Below, in pieces: positions 1 through 12,980 of a stretch of DNA of 64,000 nucleotides. The position numbers were made by a program, and so were the translations under genes. Numbering within the stretch: the stretch's first letter is position 1; each line of letters starts with the position of its first letter. Under the pieces are notes generated by a model. It saw only the letters and a program-made list of their open reading frames with translations. It was not told the DNA's origin and made no database searches. The DNA comes from Chrysoperla carnea. Lineage: Eukaryota > Arthropoda > Insecta > Neuroptera > Chrysopidae. The stretch covers positions 10,244,935 through 10,308,934 of the forward strand of contig NC_058338.1 of the NCBI RefSeq assembly GCF_905475395.1, in the 5' to 3' direction.

Positions 1-1005
1 CTCAAAAATAATCATTGGTCAAAATTTTTTTTTTAAACGTAAAATTCTAATGTCATTACAAAAAATCAAACCGTTTTCGAAATATTTCAAATTTCACCCT
101 CAGAATAATGTTATCTTCAATTCCTCTTTGAGAATTTGATCAAATTATAGTTTTATTAGTGAGTTTTATTTTGTGATTTTCTCAATGCACAAAAAGATCT
201 AAAATGTCGACGATTTTATGACCTTATGCTCTAAATCTTATAATTTTAATGATAATTAAAGATAAATACTCAATAAATTTTTTCAAGGACATTCGATCGT
301 TTTGTGTATTGATTTTGTTGATCTTACCTGGTATTTAATTAAGACCAATGATTGTTTTTGAACAAATTCCCACAAAACTGACACGAAAAGTGAAAATACT
401 TCCGTTAAATATTCATTTGTGGCTATTGTATAGTTTGAGAGGAAAATGAATCTCTAAAAATTTATTTAAAAAACAAAATGACGTATCTATGTAAGGTCGA
501 GTGAATGAAAAATTATGTAAGTTGTTAAAAGAATATTAATATCCTTACAAAAGGTTTTTTTCTCTAATTAATTTTATAATAATTATTTTTTTCCAAAAAA
601 AATGTAATTAATAAGTTACCAATAATTTAATTTTATCATGCTCTTTAATTTCAAACGTTTGCACCATTTTTTTCTTCTTCTTTAAAATTTTGTGCTTATA
701 TTTATAAAATAAATATTATATTTTGATATTATTGTAATAATTTTTAAAAAAATATTATTTTTAAATATATATTATGTTATGATTATTATTGTAATTTTAA
801 GCTAAGTTAACTCGAATGTATTCAAAAATTAAAAGAAACGCTCAAAAAGTATTCAATTTTGATAATATTTTTAATAGCCGAATGCACATAGGGCAAGCAT
901 GGGCAAACGTGACTTAGAGAAGTGCGTCAGACTTCTGTGACTCAAATACGAGTAAGACAGTGACAACCAAAAATACGAGTAAGACAGAGAGACAACACTT
1001 TTTTT

Positions 1006-1045
1006 CTACCTATCTCATTACTATTAGAGAAACTGAGATAGGTAG
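1006..1045. repeat. 40-nt hairpin preceded by a tandem pair
   Basis: CTACCTATCTCA and TGAGATAGGTAG are perfect 12-bp arms around a 16-nt loop. Just upstream AATACGAGTAAGACAG occurs twice (945-960 and 971-986). Confidence 0.5.
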
Positions 1046-1234
1046 AAGAGTCGTATACTCGTCTCACTTCCTCCTCTATGAGCAATAAGGACTTAGATAA
1101 AGAGACACACAATAAAGTTTATGACACACAATAAAGCTATAACAATGGTGACTTCGACTTAAAATAACTCGCCTGATATAATAGGGGTCTATCAAATGAG
1201 TGCAATTTAAAAAAAGGAACAAATCGTTAGGAAA

Positions 1235-1430
1235 TGATGACTTTTAAATCAGAACTTAACTTCATATGATATTAACAGGTTTTAGTTTTATTTATTAAGG
1301 GGAGGGGGTTGCCCGAGTAATCAAATAAATAAATGACTTAAAAAGTTGCATCATTGGTTTTATGGCAAAACGGTAGAAGGATGATATGTTTTCATAGATT
1401 TCTCCAAAACTAGTCGGTGACATTTTAAAC
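1235..1430 (+). repeat. Dispersed repeat family G, plus copy
   Basis: GGGGGTTGCCCGA (1304-1316) and ATGATATGTTTTCATAGATT followed by TCTCCAAAACTAGTCGGTG (to 1419) recur in inverted orientation at 53705-53885. No ORF and no identifiable ends. Confidence 0.5.
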
Positions 1431-4295
1431 CTTAATAATATATTGAAAACAAAAAAAAACCCAATTTTTTAAACGCGAGCCTAATAGGAAAGTCATTTTG
1501 CCATGCAACAACCGGTGTCTTAACCGGGTTTCAGTAGACGTAAAATAAATTGTTTTTCCAATGCCTGCTTATGACTGTCATATTGACTTCTTAACGTTAC
1601 GAGTAATTTTCCTAATAATAGAACGAAATTGATCTGATTCTTTTTGATTTTTCTTTTGAATTATCATAAGTTTTGAAAAAGTTTGCTTCAAGTCTGATAT
1701 TTTTGAATATATTCATTATTTTTGAATACATTCCTATTCTTCATGTTAGAAAATGGTGTAGAAATTTGAATTTAAAAAAATATTCACTGTAAAATAAATT
1801 ATTTTATTTTTAATTTAATTCAATATGAGAGATCAAGGCTTACACAACAGGTTATGTACCCAGTTATACGCGAATTAATTACTAAATTAAATAATTCAAA
1901 TTTCCACACCATTATCCCACAACATTAAAGTATAAATTTTTATGTACATATAATAGTTTTTTAAAAGCATAAAATTTTCTCTTGTATATACAAATTTAAT
2001 AAAAAAATCTCTTTTAATTTACTTTTGAAATTTGTGAACAAACATTTATTTAATTTTAAGGGATGAGAGTAACTTCTGGTCTTTCAATAAAACAAAAAGA
2101 AAACAGACAAATTATGAAAAAGGCAGCCATGTCATTTTATTTTTTTTAAAACAAGAGAGGTAAAAAAAAGACGTATTTTTTTTTACTCGAATACGTAGCT
2201 GAAGTTTTCTTATATCGTTTAAGTTATATTATATAATCTCGTTAGGTATACCTACCTCAAAAAATACCTTACGTGAGTAAAAAATATTTTAATTTTAGTA
2301 TAAAATATTATTATAATTCCATAAAAAAAAGCACAAACACACAGTAACTTCAAATTTGTGATATAAATGTTTTCTATTTTGTAAAGAAAAAATAAATTTA
2401 ATAAAAAAAATAATTAATTATTTTACTTTGTAGCTAAGAAAATTACGTATGAATTTATATTATTAATTAAATATTTTTATTGCATAATACAAAAAAATTA
2501 TTGTAATTTAAATAAATTATTGTGTGCATTCTTTAAATCATTTTTTTTAGTTGAAATAAAAGTTTTTATTCTTTGTACAAAATTTATAAATCGATTATTT
2601 TCTTTCTCTCTTTAAATCTTTCGTTATTATTCTATCAAAAACTCTTAAGGTACAATAAGAAAATTGTGATACAAATAAACAATCATGTTTCCACTGGCTT
2701 TGACTCTACATTCTAAAACTATGACTTGTAGTGGTATTTGAATTCATCAAAAATTTGCATAGGTACAAAGTTTTTGAAAATGCGGTGTTTGAAATATAAG
2801 CTGATCGAATATAACTAGTAATGAGAGAAAATCTCACCCCTATTGTGCAAGCGGCAGTAGCGAAATTTCAAACTTCTCTTTACAATGTGTATTTAGGATA
2901 TATATGTTTACTTATGAAAATACATTCATTCATATGAAGGAATAGTATATTTAATTTACTTATTAGATTGTTCTCGATGATCATACGACTTCTTCTAAAA
3001 TAAATGTATTTTTAAAGATCGGTCCAACGCTTTTTTTTTCTTCAGGCAAATATTAAGCCAGAGATAAACTAGGTGCGTCTTACTGTCTTTGTTTGAAGTT
3101 TGATACGCATACTTAAGTTTAAATTACCAGCCCGTAGAGGAGAAGCAGCTCATACACAAACAGCTAAGGTAAAATCGTAGTATACCAGTTTCAGCGCCTC
3201 TACCGACTGAGGTTTACAAACTTAATAGTTAATAGCCACCCTCGCAAAGTAGCCAAACTTAATATTTGTCCTCGTAAAGGTCGAAAAACTTAACAGTGAT
3301 CGCCATAGACTCCAGATATCATTTACTATGCCCGTGGGATTTTTGATTGATTCATTTAAAACTAACAGAGTTCATAGTTTTAGAAATTGTGACCGAAAAT
3401 TTGGCCATTTCTTCTCCTAACAAAAGTGCTTTTTGTATAAGTGCCTTATAAAAACTTTAAAATTAGATAATTTTTAATTTCTGTACAATTTTGTAAAGAA
3501 TTTCGATGATGTTTTTTTAAAATGGTTTGTAAATAAAATAATCGTTTATTTTGCTTGCGGGATAAGTATTCTTATAATGTTTAGTGCAATAAATGGCTGA
3601 AGTGTGCCCATGCAAGCCTCAAAAATTACCTTGTCACGAACAAATTACCATTTGTGTGTGACAGATAATTTTTTGGTCCAATTTCCTACTGAATAGTAGT
3701 GCACAAACAGAATATATGAGCATCATGTGACATATTTTTATACTCTGGTGGGTAATTGAGCAACTTATTACACTCGTAGCTTAATTATGCTTAATTATGA
3801 GCAAATTCCCGTAGTTGACCAAATAAATTGAGTAAAATCGAAAATATAAAATTTTTTCTTTCAACTTGTAACCTTTATTCAGTAATTCAAATTTATCTTT
3901 TGTTATTAGAGTAGGTTTTTTATTGTCTTATATTAATAATTCTTTTTTTTTGTAAATAGTAAAAATATTAATTATTATGTTTAATTATTATAATGTTTAT
4001 GATATTAAATGAAATATATACTTTTTTTAAATAAATATGTTTTTTTTAAAATTATTTATTATCTAATTTTTGCCTTGGGTCAGATATAAAACAATTGAAA
4101 AGATTTTTAATGGCAAATAACACAGCCATGAATTTGCTAGGAATATTTTTGTTCTTTTAATAAATTTACAGGATAAAATAGCAAAAATTATGATTTTTGT
4201 TAAATAATGATTGCTCTTTTCGGTATCGTAACACCGTATTGTAATAGATTGCAGGCGTATTAAAAAATTTAGCTATAAATGGCATTAATGAGAAT

Positions 4296-4366
4296 GTATA
4301 TGAGCTTAACGCATGTACTCTGTCATACTCGTGATATTTATATGCCTAAATGTAAATCGAACATTC
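4296..4366 (-). repeat. Fragment of the TCTAGGCAT short-element family
   Basis: Contains AACGCATGTACTCTGTCATAC followed by ATGCCTAAATGTAAATCGAAC. This is the reverse-complement counterpart of the element at 5210-5353 and of the arms of the foldback at 54527-54856. Only one end is present. Confidence 0.5.
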
Positions 4367-4809
4367 TGTATATACGATTAAAAGATGATCCCTAGAAAAC
4401 GTTATTTTTTCACATAAAAACTAGATATTAAATATTATAACAACGATAACCTATGGTTGGTTACTGATGTCATCATATCCAGGTGAGGGATTTATTTACT
4501 CTCTTATCATTTTTTCTAAACATCGTAACGTATAGCATCGTACAAACTTTTTTTTTGTGTTGATGATGTGTGACCATATTAACTGATAACAAAACTATGT
4601 GTACTTTACTGTCATATGCATACAGTGAATGTGATTCAGTTCCTGCAGACATTCAGTTCCCTCATTTTAATTTTCCATATTCCCCGTCTTTTAACCTTGT
4701 GAAAATAAAAAATATCAGTACTGTTTGACATGGTCAAACTGATTAAAACCTCCTAAAAAGCAGTGCTTACACCCTAATAAACAACAGACTTATATAAGAA
4801 TTTGGTTCG

Positions 4810-4892
4810 TAACATCAAAATTTTTAAATGTTACAAACTTGGGACTAAACTTAGTATACCTTGATATATTCCACAAGACATAGTATTTAAAA
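4810..4892 (-). repeat. Family A terminal fragment (minus orientation)
   Basis: Only the terminal ~80 bp survive: TTACAAACTTGGGACTAAAC and the TATATTCC end. The rest of the ~560-bp family A unit is absent. Confidence 0.6.
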
Positions 4893-5209
4893 ACCTCATT
4901 TGGATCAGTCTTGTCCGAAAAAAAAAACGATTTTAATTGTTATTATATCTTTCACGTCTATAATATATTATACTCAAACATCTTCCTTCAAATATCCTTT
5001 AACAGAGAAAAGAATATATTAGATCAAAAAGGTTAGACAAAGTTGACACCATGGTTAATTATAATACATGAGCCATGTACGAGAAGTCCCAAGTATCTTC
5101 AGCCTAACCATGATGTTATACCATAATTACCAAGTATATATAGTATTTAAACACAACGTGTCACTTGTGAGAGGTTTAATTTTTCAAATTATAAAAATGT
5201 ATACCTAGT

Positions 5210-5353
5210 GTTCAGTTTACATCTAGGCATAGGCTTACCACGAGCATGACAGAATACATGCGTTAAGTAATGTATTTAAGAAAGATGTGTTATAGATATA
5301 GAGATGTGTTGAAATGAAGATTCGATACGCGTTATGCTAGTTGTAAACTGAAC
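5210..5353. mobile_element. 144-bp short inverted-repeat element (TTCAGTTTAC ends)
   Basis: Begins GTTCAGTTTACA and ends TGTAAACTGAAC, a 12-bp inverted repeat. The interior has ATCTAGGCAT and CATGACAGAATACATGCGTT, shared with the arms of the large foldback at 54527-54856. No coding capacity. Flanking duplication is not obvious. Confidence 0.55.
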
Positions 5354-6667
5354 GATTAATATAGTATACTTTAATGTAGTAACTGAATTTTGTAATTTTA
5401 AACTTTGTTTTACTAACATAATTAATTTTATAATTAGACATAAACATGTTGTTGCTTTTAGGATTTCATATCAAGGTAAAGTCTACGATTGTTTTGTTGC
5501 TTATCTGATTATAAGATAGGTACATGAAACTTACACGTGATAATCAAATAAAAAAATATTGTTAAATTTTCTGCTAATCAGGAAATCTTCACAATTAATG
5601 AAATGTTCAAAATTGATCATCGGATAAGACCCAAAATCGCACAAATTTTTGAAAGCTTTAAACAATGCAGTCGGACAGTTTTTATGAAGATTCATTGACT
5701 GACCCTGGATTACAATTTATAAATCGTTACGGCTCTCTATTAAATATGTTCAGGGGTTTCTATCTTCATAGATTTTTATCTTTTTTCGAATTATGATTTT
5801 TTAACATATCTTTTGAAGTTTCCTTTTTTCAAGTGCTTCAGAAATTGTGAGAGTTTCTCTCATCACGATTTTTTCCGTCTCGACTAAAGGTAAATTTCTC
5901 GAGATTTTTCGAGGCGAAAATTTTCAAACAGAAACCCTAACTATATGGCACCAAAATTTTACCATTTTTGCAGAAAGTAAGAGTTGAAAATCCAAGATGA
6001 ATGTACTATTGTACTCATCTTGGTAATATACTAATATTGCACACGACACTAATTAGTATTAGGCACCTATTTAATAAAGTTAATATAATAGCAAGCACAC
6101 CTTGTTTTATCAATTATTATTTGTTATCAAAAATATCGATTTATATATTGTTATATCAAAATATCCACTTTTGTTTGTATTTGTTTTAATATCGAACTTT
6201 TTATTGTTTGTTTAATATAAAAAAAATAAAATATTGTTGTCTAGATAAAACTACTTCACACCAGAAAAGTCAATAAAACATTTAGCTTTTTATAAATTTA
6301 AGTTTAAAATGCAACTTTTATTGAAAATTAATAATTATATAAATTGAAATACGTGGAAAATATATTCAGAAACGTTGTCGATCAAAGCAAAATTTTTAAA
6401 GAAACCTAACAATTCATTTGGACATTTATTGTTCCAGGAGCTTTTTCTAAACTCACACAAGTTTTGAGATAATTTGTAGCATCAATTTTTTTCAAACAGT
6501 TTTTGAAATATTGATGCCTAAAGGTTTAGAGAAAATCACTTATACCGATGAAATACACCAACGTCATTAATTTCGACACTTTCAAAGTAATTAATGTTAA
6601 TAGACAAATTATAAAATGATGAAAATAAAAAGGTTTAAATGGCTATCATGAGGATAAAATGAAGAAT
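5354..6667. other. Gene-free A/T-rich region
   Basis: No ORF with a recognisable motif. The 62-codon frame at 6001-6189 is Ile/Leu/Tyr-rich and typical of random A/T-rich DNA. Confidence 0.5.
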
Positions 6668-7228
6668 ATAACAAGTGAAAACAAACAATTGACTGAGTTA
6701 ATTGTTGAAATACCATGCATAGTCAGTGTTGATTTCTTTATCACATTACACATACAAACATGTGACACATACATAACTGATAATCAAGTATAGTACATAT
6801 TATAAAATTTCCGCCTAATTGGCGCCCTCACGAGTAAACAATGTTTACGAAAAAATGTTTCAAACAAAAGTTGTTTAATTTTTGATAAGGAACATTTTTT
6901 ACATTTAAACTTTTGTTCTATCTCTAACGGCTTACAAGATAACGGAATTACAAGACCCAATTGACCTATGATGCTCATTTACGAACTTGACCTCACTTTT
7001 TACGTCCTGAGTACGCTGTAAAAATTTCAGCTCGATATCTTTTTTCGTTTTTGAGTTATCGTGTCCACAGACGGACGGACGGACGGACGGACAACCGGAA
7101 ATGGACTAATTAGGTGATTTTATGAACACCTATGACAAAATTTTTTTCCTAGCTTCATTATTTTTAAGCGTTACAAACTTTGGACTAAACTTAATATACT
7201 ATGTATATTTCATATATACATGGTATAA
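6668..7228 (-). repeat. Family A interspersed repeat, nearly full length, minus orientation
   Basis: This ~560-bp unit is repeated at 25346 (+), 35740 (+, interrupted), 60736 (-) and in poorer copies elsewhere. In this orientation it begins ATAACAAGTGAAAACAAACA and ends ATACATGGTATAA. Internal landmarks are GGCGCC, GACCTCACTTTTTACGTCCT and a GGAC tandem at 7074-7092. It has no long ORF and the ends are not inverted repeats of each other. Most likely a non-autonomous transposable element of unresolved class. Confidence 0.8.
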
Positions 7229-7716
7229 AAAGGAAAAAAAATTATTCATGCAAGTGGTAACGTTTCTAAATGCGCTAATTGGTTTAAAACATTTATTATC
7301 ATTCCTCCATATACTAACATGAAAAAGACTTATTTTACAAGTTTTAATTTAATTTCACCTGTTCCTTTGTTTGTCATCAAATCTTACTTAAGTGTAATCA
7401 AATTTTGATCCAGTTTCTGGCTTCCGATTGAGCTGAAATATAAAAAAATACTTATCTCTAAAAAATTATCTTTTTAAACCAAGCTTTTATTGAACTTAAA
7501 GCAGAAAATATATTTTGCTTATGTGCGAATCATACAGGACCCTAAAAAAGTATTCAGAGAATTGTTTTAAAATTTTAAGGGAAGACGTATTATATTCATG
7601 GGGCTTAACCTCCGTTCCGAAGATACATACACCTATATTAGATACCACCCACATCATTATTTTTGTTTATCTTTATTTATTTAAAATACATCGAATATAT
7701 ACTATATATTTATGAT

Positions 7717-7897
7717 AGTCGGGTGGAGTCGGTTACTTCGTTCTTATCCAAGCGATGACAGACAGTGTGATCAATTTACCGCCCATTAATTATAATTGAT
7801 CAGACTGCCACTGCCTGGATTCGAACCGACAACCTCCCAGTCTAAGTTGTCAAACATATAAAGATAATGACGTTTTTACTCGTTCGGCCACTTAGCC
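7717..7897 (-). repeat. tRNA-derived SINE
   Basis: On the minus strand the sequence starts GGCTAAGTGGCCGAACGAG, close to a pol III A box, and carries GGTTCGAATCC (positions 7827-7817), a perfect B box, about 70-80 nt further on. A 3' unrelated body with CAGTCTGATCAATTATAATT follows. The A-to-B spacing is too long and the arms do not fold as a tRNA, so this is a tRNA-headed SINE and not a working tRNA gene. Confidence 0.65.
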
Positions 7898-8452
7898 AGA
7901 AGATGTATTATTAAGCAATCATTAATTGACATAATGTTATAAAATGCTGCAGTTAGGTCTCGAAACTCCTTAACCAGTTTCAACGCTATATTATGTCTTA
8001 ATCCCTATTATTGCATAGCTAAAATTAAAGTGAATTAAAATATGTATATTATTAGAAGTTGCCACGCAATACAAACAAATAAAAACCTACCTATATTGTA
8101 TATAAAAAATAAAAAATATGGTAAAATATACAAGAGCAATAAATTAATTTATAAAAAAAAGTATTATATGAGCACATTTTACAACATAATGTAAACTAAT
8201 AATTTTATTCTTTATACTTTAATTATATGTATAGCTACATTTAAAATGTACTTTGATACTGAAACCAAGAACAATCTAAGGTAATGTTGAACAAATTAAA
8301 AAACAGACCATTTTTAATTATTTAAAAATTTAAAATATTTAAAAAAAAAATATCATTATTTTTACGGGGGAGGTTTTGGAACCATTACGGGGATTTGTTG
8401 TTATATTACTATGGAGTTCTACTCAGTTAGTTTAGATGATAAAAATCATATT

Positions 8453-9248
8453 GAGTGGATCTTGGATAAGTGGGACCTGGATAAGTGAGAAACCTCCATA
8501 ACTAAAACTCATGCTGGGGTCCCAACGCTTTGGCAGTGAATTAACTCGATTAGTGGGACGATGTAAACCTCTATATCTGTCATAGTTACCTCTATAACTG
8601 AGACAGCGAGTGAATTTTAATAACTTAAACCTCTATAACTGAAATAACATCGTTTTGTTTGTTTGTTCACTTACTTATTCTTCCCGTATATTCCACACTT
8701 AACTAATTTTGAGCCTCAAGTTTTAGTTTTGCTTTATTAGCATACAAATGTTCAATTGATATCCGTTTTTGAAAGTGAGATTACACGCGATGAAGTCTGT
8801 GTCTAATTTAATGTGTCAAAATCTACTTTTTGTAGATTAATTCAGGATAAATATAAAATTTAATCACAATTTTCTGAAGTAGAAGGAAAACTAAAACCTG
8901 TACGTTTATCAGAATATCCTGAACTTGAACAGTGTTTGCTAACATGGGTTAAGAACCTTCGCAACAAAAACGTTCCGGTAAATGGACCGATGATTAAAGA
9001 AAAGACACAAGATTTCGCGAGAAGGTTCGGTATTCATAGTTTTTATAGCAGCAATGATATTGATAATACGTTATTTTATTTATTAATCGCACCTCTGTAA
9101 CTGAAATAACCTGTATTCTGACCTCTATTAATGGAACCCTCTGTAAATGAGACATATATTTATTTATACCTGGATATCTCAGACACTGGGTAATAAAGTG
9201 AGACACATTTGCGGGTCCCTTCATGTCTCATTTAACCAGATTCCACTG
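8453..9248 (+). mobile_element. Internally deleted Tigger/pogo-like DNA transposon
   Basis: The ends form degraded inverted repeats: the left end GAGTGGATCTTGGATAAGTG matches the reverse complement of the right end, CAGTGGAATCTGGTTAAATG. Subterminal sequence repeats the motif CCTCTATAACTGAAAT on both sides, as is usual for pogo/Tigger elements. The interior keeps only a piece of the transposase N-terminus (separate entry) joined directly to the 3' subterminal sequence, so most of the gene was lost. A TA duplication is no longer clear. Confidence 0.7.
8864..9100 (+). pseudogene. Remnant of a Tigger/pogo transposase: CENP-B-type helix-turn-helix domain
   Basis: Conceptual translation of the frame open between stops at 8861 and 9098 gives about 78 residues. 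They contain LSEYPELEQCLLTWVKNLR, NVPVNGPMIKEK and DFARRFGI. This pattern (acidic/aromatic helix, then a V-P-V-[ST/N]-G-P-M-[IL]-x-E-K turn) is the HTH_Tnp_Tc5/CENP-B DNA-binding domain of Tigger, pogo and Jerky-type proteins. There is no start codon and no DDE catalytic domain; the frame runs into the element's 3' repeat. It is clearly non-functional. Confidence 0.78.
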
Positions 9249-11270
9249 AAGTTCAATATTTATAAAAAAAAAGTAGCTGTACTCGCACATGCGTTGCAAA
9301 AGAGTGTTTCTTTTGTGTATATTCTGTTTATTGAAGTGCTTTTTGGTAAAGATATTTTTGGCTTTTCCGCCTGGTGCGAACACGACAAAACTAACAATTT
9401 TAAATTGGCTATTAAAGAAACCCGAAGAAATAGAACCAATCTGATGTCCCCCATCAAACTCCGCAACTTTTGGCTAAGTTATTTTTTGATTGGTTAACTA
9501 TATAACGAGCTCTTATCTATTATAGATTGAAATGAGCCACCCTGTATTAGATAACAAATTGAATTAAAATTACAATACTTTTTTTATTAAAACACAAAGC
9601 TTATTTCCTTCAGTACTTGTTACCTTTTTATGTAGTTTAAAGTGGTAAAAAGACAATTTGGGAAAATTCATGGAATTTGATGTTACAGCGTTTTCAAAAT
9701 CGCACACTTCTCTGGCCTAACTTCCACAAGGTAACAAAACCTTTCTAGAAAAGTTTAGATTTTTTGTACGCCACTGGTGTAGGTAATATATAAATAATAA
9801 AATACATACAAATTTATATATGTATATATTTTTTTACGTAAGTGTTATAAATTTCAATAAAAACGTATATTTTTATAAATTAAATTAAACAAATTATGGC
9901 GACATTCAGCCTAACTTTATATGTAGTATTATTTATTATTACAATTATAAAAAAACTTTTTTTCTTTTTATTAAAATAAACTTTATTTCAGCCATTTTGT
10001 TACGTTATAATCACATGCGATCTACATTAGACAAAAACAAAATCATTATTGTTTTAATTTTAAATGGAAAATTTTCAAATCCATGTATATTATTTTGATG
10101 ATTAATCACTTAAATCCTTCAGTTCGATTCAAATAATCTATCAATTTTTTGTAATAAACTTTATAATTAACACAACACATAATCACAAGCCTAAAAAAAC
10201 ATCACAAAGCATAAAGCTCTAAAGTTTTTTAATTTCTTTTTAACACACTTTTCGGAACTATATATGAATAGAATTTGTAGTTACTTTGATGTTAGTTTTT
10301 CGGTTTTGACTTGACAAAATATTAAATTATTGGATGAAATTGAAACGGTAACGAATGTGGCCACGAACTACGGCAGTTCAAAAATGTGATATTCATTATA
10401 TTATGGTAGATATACCTGGTCTAGAAAAATTTTTTGATAAAATAATTTTATCTTATTTTCATTATATATATATTTTTTTTTATTTTATATGTATAGTAGG
10501 TAATATAAATGTATTATCAATTTTATCATTTTTTCTTATCCGTATTATCATTTTGTGTAAATGATATTTGGGCCCTAATATCTCATCAGTATTTAGATTT
10601 TATTTAGTAGGTAGTAGGTATGTATACTTTGATACGTATACGACCTTAAATACATACAGTTTAGTATAAAAATGTGTGTTGTATATAGTCTTTAGATTAT
10701 ATTCATATCATGTCAAGAAATTAGATATATTTTGTTACGTATCTGACTGAATACAAAGTATCTGTTATTTATTTGTGTTTTTAAGGAAACTTACTAAAAG
10801 ACTCATTGAATCAGAACCACCAATAGAAAATCCGGGCCATAAGGATGAATAAGTTCGGGCCCCTACCGCCGATTCACAGAAAAACCCTAGGTAATATGAC
10901 ACAAAAATAATATGTTTATTTTATGAGGAACAAAGTTATCAAAATTTTGAAATGAATTTATGCTTCCAGGTGTTGATTGTAAGTAAAGGGAACAAAATAT
11001 TTGGCTTCAACTGTTTAATTCGATCCTTATTAAAATAATAAAATATTAATTAATTTATTATCATTCACAATCAAACTCGTTCTCATTAGAGAGGCGCTTT
11101 TCTTGCTTTCTGGACCAAAGTGTACCAAAGTTCAACTATTTTCTAACTCTTTGAAAAAAAACTTAATCTACAAGAGTGAATTAAACATTAGTAGACCTTA
11201 GACTAACTAAATAATTTAACAATAATAATTAAATAGTTTTTTCTGCTCTTAATACTAGTCAAATCGTGAA
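9249..11270. other. Gene-free A/T-rich region between two transposase relics
   Basis: No recognisable gene. The stretch 10790-10890 is less A/T-rich, with two GGGCC-type patches, but has no coding signature. Confidence 0.5.
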
Positions 11271-11470
11271 TTATCTCTTCGATTTAAATTTTTCAGCTAG
11301 TTCACTGTTTATAGCAAGTACCGATAAAGCAGTAAGATTATCTTGTGATAAATTAGATCGTACAAGACACTTTTCACTCTTTTTAATAATGAAAACGATC
11401 TTTCACCTGAACAATTAGTCACCACTAAGTTCAAATAAATTCTTAAATCCACGTCAAAATTCATGATCAT
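11271..11470 (-). pseudogene. hAT-family transposase relic (C-terminal dimerisation domain, ZMYM1-like), frameshifted
   Basis: Read on the minus strand, 11466 down to about 11370 gives NFDVDLRIYLNLVVTN followed by CSGERSFSLLKRVK. After a one-base frame change it continues LSQDNLTALSVLAI and ends at TAA (11273-11271). The [CS]-[AG]-E-R-S-F-S-x-L-K-[RL]-[IV]-K block followed by L-[ST]-x-[ED]-x-L-x-x-L-[SA]-[VL]-L-x-I is the hAT C-terminal dimerisation domain as found in zinc finger MYM-type protein 1-like sequences. The frameshift and the lack of the rest of the gene make it a pseudogene. Confidence 0.75.
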
Positions 11471-12978
11471 AATCGAGGGCCGAAAATTTTCAAGGGTCTA
11501 AGGTCATAGCCTTTCTAGCTTTATAGATAATCCGGCCTTGATAATCTAAGAAATATATTTATATTATAGAGGGATACAATGGTTGTATCCTTCTCAAAGT
11601 AGGATTAAGGAAACATTTTAAAGCACTTCCTAGATCAAAAGTATAAGGATAGGTGTATACAATTTAAAGAAAATTTTAATAGTGTTGTCACTGCTATGAA
11701 AAATATTACTAAATATATTTGTTAAAGTTCTTTTGAAAGATTTGTAGTTCTCTTCTCAAACTCAAAAAAAAAGAAGCGAAAAAGGGCAGTTTGAATTTGG
11801 AAACTTGAGAAGTACCTTGTGGTCTTCGCGTCGTTTTTAAGCCTTGTAAAATCTATAAACCCTAAACAGTGCATGAAGAAAAATAAGAATCGAAATATAG
11901 AAATGATAAAAAAAATCATAATATAAGCAATACATATCATTCCAAAAGGTGGGTAAAGCCTTAGGCGACTCCAATACTCTCTTTGTTTCCCCATTCCGTA
12001 TCTTTCGAATATCTATAAACAAAAAAATGCAAACGAAAAAGATAATTCAAATTAAGAAGACAACAGACTTTTTGGGGTGGGTTTTGAGAAAATCTAAAAA
12101 TTTGGTATAATATATAATAATTTTTATAATACTAGAATAATGAAAAAATTTCTAAAACAAAATTTAAACCTACTTATAACTCTGCTTAGTATTTAGTCAA
12201 AATATAAAAATAAATCAATTTTTTAAGAAAATTTTCCATCTTATCATTTACAATGAACGTAAATTGATTTATTTATCAGAATTTGACGGTACTTAAAATT
12301 ATTGATAAAGTAATCTCAATGACTGATTAAAACAAGGTAAAATAAGAAACCTTATTAATCATAATTAATCAATAATAATTGTTTAAACATGTTTATTAGT
12401 GACTCACGTTGTTAAAATTTTAAGTATACATTTTTAAATTTGCAAATGTGTTAGTAAGAATGGCTTTAAAAGCTGAAAATATCTAGAAACAAATTTCTAA
12501 GAATGTATGAAATTCAAATCATTGTATCGTTGAATGCTTTTAATTAATTAATTCAATTTTTTTAATAATTTCTAAATAATAATTAATACCTTTTATCAAG
12601 CCATTATTTTACTCTCAATCAAAGAATAATTAACACTGGAAATCGCTTTTGGTTAAAATTGAACTTTAGATAAAGGACGATATTGTAATCCAGTTCAAAA
12701 GTAGAATTAGCGGAAACCTTTAGATCAATTCGTTTGGGACTTACAGTCCTTAAAATAGCCAAAAAACTGAGTTTCGTTTATCAATGTTAATTCATCATAT
12801 GAATATATGCAAATTCAGGCATTAATTTAAGGGTAATAACCGTAAACAAACTATTCATTAAAGGGTATCTTTAATGGAGCCAAAAATTAGTTTATCTAAG
12901 CCCGTTAGATGATAATTTCAAGGTAAGAAATGCATTTCGTTTACTACAATACTACAATACTGGTATGGTAAAGGCATA
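11471..12978. other. Gene-free A/T-rich region
   Basis: May contain more decayed upstream parts of the minus-strand hAT relic, but I could not read any further conserved block. Overlapping small frames at 11722-12022 are low complexity. Confidence 0.45.
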
Positions 12979-12980
12979 TA

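Larger units (their letters stand above)
1..4295. other. Gene-free A/T-rich region
   Basis: Besides the hairpin at 1006 and family G at 1235, I see only A/T-rich sequence with short ORFs. A locally less A/T-rich stretch at 3080-3330 has two similar phrases (CTCGCAAAGTAGCCAAACTTA and CTCGTAAAGGTCGAAAAACTTA-like) but no gene signal. Confidence 0.5.

Noticed and set aside
7122..7322. 66-codon frame
   Set aside because: Begins inside a family A repeat and has random A/T-rich composition.
7817..7827. A functional tRNA gene
   Set aside because: The B box is perfect but A-to-B spacing is too long and no cloverleaf forms; a SINE explains it better.
9147..9497. 116-codon plus frame and the minus frame at 9260-9466
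   Set aside because: They overlap each other and begin at or near the 3' repeat of the Tigger-like element; no conserved motif.
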